From: Opisthorchis felineus
Lineage: Eukaryota > Platyhelminthes > Trematoda > Opisthorchiida > Opisthorchiidae
Direction: 5' to 3'
DNA: 64,000 nt
NCBI GenBank assembly: GCA_004794785.1
Contig: SJOL01005699.1
Coordinates: forward strand, 122,049 to 186,048
Positions 58,737 through 64,000 of the stretch are shown piece by piece; positions within the stretch are counted from its first letter, which is position 1; each line of letters opens with the position of its first letter. Position numbers and translations under genes: made by a program. Under the pieces are notes generated by a model. It did not search any database and was not told the DNA's origin. It saw nothing but the letters and a program-made list of their open reading frames with translations.

Positions 58737-60194
58737 TGAAATTGTCGAAGCTGATGAACGGAGCTGCCCTCTTTCGGCACGCGTAGTGCTGGCGGAAAGC
58801 GAAGTGCTAAGCGGGCCCGCACGATGGCGTGATCAGAGCCCAGTTGCGTACCACAGAAGGAACGCCAATTCTTAACTGAGACTCTCCATCGGTAACTGAT
58901 AGCCATATGGTCCAATTGAGTCCACGACTGTCTTGTGATAGGTGGCCTCCGAGTAACTCGGTGTGAGCGTTTGTTTTGGAAGTTCGTACTGGCCAGGAAC
59001 AGACGATGATCTGCACACAACTGAAGAAGCCGCTCTCCATTATCCGTACGCTCAGCATCGACTCCAAATCTACCACCTAACTGTGCTTCTTCCGGACTTA
59101 GTAGTCCAAGTTGGGCATTCATGCCACCCACCAGGATTACTATATCCGTCCTTCTTGCCGACCGAAGCAGTCGTGACAGATCTTGATAAAACTGGCCCTT
59201 CTCAGTCTCAGAAATGCTATCTGTTGAGGCGTATGCTGATGCGACAAACAAACGCCGTTTATCGCATCGAACTGCGTTACTCTTAATTGAGCCACACAAC
59301 CACACAGCGCACAGGCAACCTTTTACTGGGATCCAGTTTAGTACGGCGCTTTCAGCCTTGGGGCTGAGTGCAATTCTGTTGTGACTTGCTGAACGGTCGT
59401 GCAACTTCGTGTCGGTCCTTGGCTTCCTGCTCCGCCCCATGTGATATATCAAAAGGCCCTTTATGGAGACAAGGGAAGATTATTACAACTGTATTTATAG
59501 GGTAATCACAGAATGTTCCACAAGGTCGTGCCGGAATCTCCGTGAGGTAGAGAGAAGCGCCGAGCTAAAGATGCTCGATCCAGATTGGCTGGCATTCTGA
59601 CCAATCAGGACAGGCCTTCGTTTGGTCCGTAGCCTGCACATGACATATCCGTCCAAATGATGTGACGTTCGGTTGTTAGGGGCGGCTGGCTTCCGGACAA
59701 ACCACCACATCGTAGATACCACGAGCCATTGCGTCAGGATCACCGGATGCCCAAAGAGTGAAATGTGGAACATCTGGGCTCGTCCTAGGCGGCTTGAGGA
59801 GCACGACCGAAGTGGGGTCTTGTATGCGTGTTTCGGAGACACAACATACATCGATAGAGAGGGGAAGCAAGGTTTCAGCAAGGGATGCCTGTTGCCCAAT
59901 TTGACATAGAGTACGGACTTTAAAGGCTGCAACGTGGATCAGGTCTTTTGAGGCTAGTAGATGATTGTTTTGGTTTATTTTCCTGGGCGACGTTTGAGAC
60001 ACGGAACAGTGGCTAGGGGATTGGCAGGTGGGTTGATTGCACTGCATTGTACAATGAGTGGGGAGGGAGTGTGGGAGAAGGCCGGTGAGCGAAGAGCTGC
60101 AAGGGCAAATGATACTTCCTGGTTGCCCAGGCCGATGAAGGGGGTTTAGTTGAGGTACCCCACCTTGAGACTTTGACTCAAAAGTCTGACCCAC
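58709..60194 (-). pseudogene. APE-type endonuclease of the RTE-type LINE, inactive
   Basis: Two frames. The first (60194-59676) carries IHVAAFKVRTLCQIGQQ and IDVCCVSETRIQD, the glutamate of which is part of the APE metal site. The second (59452-58709) carries AVLNWIPVKGCLCAVWL, FVASAYASTD, ILVGGMNAQLG, LLQLCADHRLFLASTNF, TQLDHMAISYRWR and LGSDHAIVRARL. The usual GDMNAQ reads GGMNAQ, so a catalytic aspartate is replaced by glycine; the SDH histidine is intact. A stretch near 59.45-59.68 kb is out of frame. The enzyme would nick chromosomal DNA to start insertion; this copy cannot. Confidence 0.85.
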
Positions 60195-60340
60195 AAGGCA
60201 GTGGGAGGATGTAGGGTTTTGCTCAGGAACCCTGCCCCCAGCCCCTTACTCATGAGTCTGAACCGCCAGACTGCGGTTGTTAGGGTTCTCTTGGGGGCCA
60301 ATGACTCAATAGTCTGACCTACTTGGTTGTAGGGGGCCGG
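60174..60340. repeat. Short degenerate repeats in the LINE leader
   Basis: Three units begin with GACTCAAAAGTCTGACC (60174), TACTCATGAGTCTGAACC (60247) and TGACTCAATAGTCTGACC (60302), spaced 73 and 55 bases. Each starts with an ACTCA-xx-AGTCTG dyad. Leaders of LINEs often carry promoter repeats, but function here is not shown. Confidence 0.5.
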
Positions 60341-60904
60341 CCTGGCTCGAGGGTGCAGGGAGTAGGGCCTTACTGTCTCACTCCTAGTGCAGCTGCGCAC
60401 GGCAGGTGCCTTCTGAGCAGCACCAGACTCTGGTTTAAAAAGTATTTTGACAGTATTGAATAATGCGCCGGCGGTCACAGTCAACTGTTGAGCGACCGGG
60501 GTGTACAGTTTTTGGGGCCGACCTTTTCTAACCCGACCTTCCTCGGGGGAAGGCAGCATCGCTGCTTCCACAAATATGGACATGCTGGTCGCCTGTGGGA
60601 AACGCCTTACTGCCTTCACACTTCTATCGCAGAGGACAGTACGACTTTACCTCCAGACCGCTTCGTAATACGATTACTCGCAGTACGGGGACTCGCTGTT
60701 CTTCGTCGGGCTGCTCCCCATTGACCTTCCTGGCGTGGTTGAACCTTTAGGAACTGCGTTCCAGCCAGTATAGCCCGCAGGATCATTGCACCACTGAAGC
60801 CCGACCACCACGACAGGGTGACAGCTTTGGGTTGTTGTCTCATGCGATGTCTTGAGTCTGTTACTACCGATTAATTTGTCCAAGTGTAAACACAAAACTT
60901 ACTG

Positions 60905-61230
60905 CCGGCTGATCCGGGTGCACCTTCTGGGTCAGTTGGTGCCGCGTGTTACCAAACCACCTCTGGATTCCTTTCCCCAATTCCCGTCGCGTGTAGTTTT
61001 TCCAAAACTGGGTGAGTGAGCACTGTTTCTGAAATGGTAGTTGGCAACATACCTCCGATCTCGTACCTTCTATCAAGGTCCACAATCTAGCGTAACTGAA
61101 GGGGACTTGGTCCACTCACCCAACGTAGGCCGCGTTGATGGTAAATTCGTCAGGCAACGCCTGTTTGAGACAGAGACGGTAGTAGTAGTTGTACTGAGGG
61201 ACCCAAAATACTTCACCTGCGGCAAATAAA
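60905..61230. other. Unassigned flank of the LINE
   Basis: No motif recognised between the LINE leader and the candidate exon. Confidence 0.35.
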
Positions 61231-61235
61231 TTAGA

Positions 61236-61468
61236 TCAATTACACTGAATCACCAGTTCCAGCCGGTGAGGTTTCTTCACCAGCCCTCTTTCCAGCTTAT
61301 GCCACGCACTCTTGCTCCGAAGCGGGGAAGCAAGATCGGTGGTTCCAGCAGAATTGTGAGCTGCCATCATTGAGTGGTCGATGCGAATCCTAAGATAGCG
61401 GTTGTCTTCCGCGATCGCATCGACTTTCCAGAGCAGCTGCTCGTTCTGCTGGAGCAAGGCAGCGACTC
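61236..61468 (-). CDS. Candidate terminal coding exon with coiled-coil start
   Basis: An open frame of about 77 codons follows a strong-looking acceptor (seven T, then CTAAACGCCAG) and ends at a stop. The first part (LLQQNEQLLWKVDAIAED, then NRYLRIRID) has leucine and isoleucine spacing of a coiled coil; the second is basic (SAWHKLERGLVKKPHRLEL). No family recognised, and no upstream exon is identified to its right. It might be the end of a host gene or chance. Confidence 0.3.
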
Positions 61469-61469
61469 C

Positions 61470-62730
61470 TGGCGTTTAGAAAAAAATGGGAGCAGATTGT
61501 GGGGATAATGTAGGGAACACAAGACTCTCCTGGGAGAAACTGTTCACAGCATACTATGACAGACGATGCACCGTCTGCTGCATCAGATGTGCCGGTTGAT
61601 TGGATATGGACGGGGCAGGCGTTGAATGTTGGGGCGTGCGATCGACATACTCAAGTTGAGTTGGATACACGGTCACATTAGGGTTGTCCAGGTCAGATGT
61701 ACATTGGAATTACTTCTCGCGCCCAGGTGCCGTTTTAAAATCATCTGAAAAGTTCACGCAGTCAACGGGACACTCACCGTAAGTCTGCGCTACTTCGCAC
61801 GTCAGCTTCATCGACTCTGCTGATGGCTCGCAGTGGCCTTACAAAAGCCCTTGCAGTGGACCTTTGACCATGTGGCACAGTTCCCATCGATCCATGAAGA
61901 ACTGAGTATCTCACACTGCCAAAGCCCTTGTTCGAAGAATTTGACTAAGCTAGATGCCTATATTTCCCACCTTAATTTTCCCAGACAATTATATCTGGTA
62001 TTTGTTAACAAGTTCCAGAAACTATGGGTTGCAGGAGATGGCATAAATTGTCCATTGTCTGCAACAGTAGCCGGACCACGTCTCGTCTCACGGTCCTCTA
62101 GTTAAATTTTCAGCCATTCCTCATGAGTCTGATAGGTTCACTTGATAGCGGGTGGATCAAAGTCCCACCTATCCTGTTAGGCAACATTTTTTACGCCTGC
62201 AGAATTCGGGACCGTACCTCGTAGACGCTTCATGCCGGTAACCGTGCCTGTTACGACGCCGAATTCACTTTGAAACTTGTCACAAAACAACAGGCGCATT
62301 TTCCACTTTGGCAAAGTTGAGCTTTCTACCAGTCCACCGGATAACGTCGAACTGGATGATGTTTTTTCCATGCATTGTAACAGGAGTGTAATATCCGGAC
62401 ACTGCCGGCTGCTCAATAACGTGTCTCATTTCGTTCCCCTGTTTTACCCCTGTTCGCCCATCCCATTAGTTCTCTTGCGCTGAACATTTTAATAGTTAAC
62501 AGATTGTCAACAGGTGTGCAACGCAAGTGCGCAATGCTTCTGCATAATGACATGTTTGTAATTTTTCCCTTTTACACCCGGTACCATAATGTCCTTGTTA
62601 TTTAATTTGTCGCACTAGAGTAACCAGTCTACATTTTACAGCCCACCACTAGCTGACCTGCTGTTTCTAGACATATAGTCTGGTAAATTTCTTCGAGCAA
62701 GGGCTTTGGTAATGTGCGGTTCTTAGTTCA
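61470..62730. other. Unassigned sequence
   Basis: Short open frames without motifs (61833-62105 plus is the longest). Confidence 0.35.
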
Positions 62731-62735
62731 AACTT

Positions 62736-63640
62736 CAGTCTTTTGGGATTAAAGGAGACATTCTACGTTGGATTAAGACGTTCCTATCAGATAGTACATT
62801 CCGAGTGAGAGTAGACTCGACCTACTCTTCTTCTGCACCGGCCTCCATTGGAGTTCCTCAAGCCTCCGTTTTAGAGCCACTCCTCTTTCTAATCTATGTC
62901 AACGACCTTCCAGATGCTCTCCCAAGTCCATGTCCACTTCTTGCGGAGACACTAGAGTTTCAACGTCAGTGCCCTCCAAATTGAGGTCGACGCTGAAAAG
63001 CAGTGGTCACTGAATGGCGAAAAGTGCGTCCACATGTCGTTCGGAGGAGACTCAGCGAACGCCTCTATCGCGCGTAGCCTTAATGGACCATTAGACATTA
63101 CGAAGATGGATACCGAAAAAGATTTAAGTATCTTGCTTTCGTCAAACCTGTCCTTAACCCACCATGAAAAATCGGCTCAAAAGACATTTGTCGTTCTACG
63201 GATGATGCGGCGTACCTTTCCCCGTTTCGCTCGCATGAACTTCCAGATACCCTATGGGGCCAACGTCAGACCGCTTCTGGAATATGTTAACTAAGCTATC
63301 TACTCAGGACACAAGAAGGACGTAACCTTCATTGAGCCCGTCCAACGAGTTTCTACAAGGATGGTTGCTGGCCTCAAATTCATTGAGTATGAAACGCATC
63401 TCGGGGTACTTGAACTCTTCCTTTGGAGCATCGTTTCCTCCGAGGTGACCTAATACTCACTTACGCCTTGTCTGAACAAGGCTTGACCGACAGGTTTTTC
63501 ATCGTTAACCCAGCTAATGCTCGGCGAAAACATGCCTAGAAGATCTTCAAGCCCAGAGTGCACACTTTTATAAGGTAACAGTTTTACTTATTTCGAGTAT
63601 TGGTCGGTGGAATAACCTTCTTCTGATGGTTGTTCACGAT
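62736..63640 (+). pseudogene. CR1/Jockey-type LINE reverse transcriptase fragment
   Basis: Frames in order: LRWIKTFLSDSTFRVRV, GVPQASVLEPLLFLIYVNDLP (palm; usual QGSVLGP is altered), then LLAETLEF where LFADD should stand, so the catalytic aspartates are gone. 63034-63294 contains [20 protein letters not shown] and [20 protein letters not shown]; next VQRVSTRMVAGLKFIEYETH near 63.34 kb and a C-terminal tail ([17 protein letters not shown]) to about 63.6 kb. It is 5'-truncated with an internal deletion after the catalytic site. It belongs to a different LINE clade from the RTE copies elsewhere in the window. Confidence 0.8.
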
Positions 63641-63649
63641 GCACCTAGA

Positions 63650-64000
63650 GCACTTTTAGATGCTTTTTATGTGAGTCCTTGCGCTGACAAGCTTACTGCC
63701 CAGCGCTGAGAGATTAAAAGCGGTGCCTTTAAGTTGAACGGAAGCCGCTGAACGACAGGAACAAACCCGACCCGGGAAGCTTACGATAGCCTCGATCCTG
63801 TGTATCAATCCGTGAATGTCCACGAGTATGTAACAGACATCCTCGTGGGCATGTTGGCTCCGGGGGTTGCCGTAATTCTGCTGTGGTGGGGATAAATGGA
63901 AAAAGGTGCTTTGGATCGACCAGACTGACGCAACGTCTGTGGAAATTCTTAAGTCTGTGGGTAATTATTTGACGTTCCTTCAAACAACCGGTTGGATAAG
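63650..64000. other. Unassigned right edge
   Basis: An open minus frame (63983-63729, 84 codons) without a known motif; nothing else seen. Confidence 0.35.

Larger units (their letters stand above)
56600..60900 (-). mobile_element. RTE-type LINE, most complete copy
   Basis: It runs from a 5' leader (60.87-60.20 kb) through endonuclease, linker and reverse transcriptase to the 3' tail near 56.6 kb, about 4.2 kb in one orientation. Coding parts are broken by several frameshifts. The tail (GGGTAGCTACGCATTGAAGGCGA near 56.66 kb on the plus strand) matches the copies at 1.93 and 26.23 kb, and the leader matches 24.14-24.73 kb, so these four are one family. Confidence 0.87.

Overview
This window reads as eukaryotic nuclear DNA from a flatworm, most likely a digenean trematode. 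There is no operon layout. Genes are split into exons with GT-AG borders, and most of the sequence is decayed retrotransposon. The element families point the same way: RTE-type LINEs with a flatworm-style C-terminal region, Penelope-like elements with a GIY-YIG nuclease, a CsRn1-like gypsy gag relic, and a tRNA-derived SINE whose read-through peptide (MAQWLEREFTDRKV) I associate with opisthorchiid, paragonimid or fasciolid liver and lung flukes. Base composition is too balanced for Schistosoma. The species assignment is inference.

The one clearly recognisable host gene is a PDE9-type cyclic nucleotide phosphodiesterase on the minus strand, read from about 22.7 kb to the left edge. Three exons of the catalytic domain (19562-19799, 16814-16936, 353-513) join in phase and carry HNxxH, HDLDHPG and SPLENHHC in order. 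A fourth, upstream exon (22275-22744) has a compatible splice phase. The 3' exons lie beyond base 1. The intron between 16.8 kb and 0.5 kb is about 16.3 kb and is full of transposon debris: several RTE LINE pieces in both orientations, a gypsy pol relic and a palindromic MITE-like element.

From 18.4 to 33 kb there are scattered SINEs, a Penelope 3' fragment, LINE fragments and a gypsy gag relic, with long unassigned stretches. From about 34.96 to 39.87 kb lies a degenerate CACTA/EnSpm DNA transposon. It has a CACTG-type left end, GC-rich subterminal repeats at both ends, a broken transposase gene and a second gene resembling the companion protein of animal EnSpm elements, both on the minus strand. 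From 43.42 to 50.37 kb lies a tandem array of two nearly identical Penelope-like elements (period 3062 bases), followed by a partial third copy that folds back into an inverted piece. Both full copies share the same catalytic losses.

From about 56.6 to 60.9 kb is the most complete RTE-type LINE (minus strand), with 5' leader, endonuclease, reverse transcriptase and C-terminal region, broken by several frameshifts. A possible coiled-coil exon lies at 61.2-61.5 kb and a CR1/Jockey-type reverse transcriptase relic at 62.7-63.6 kb. No rRNA, no CRISPR and no intact free-standing tRNA gene was seen.
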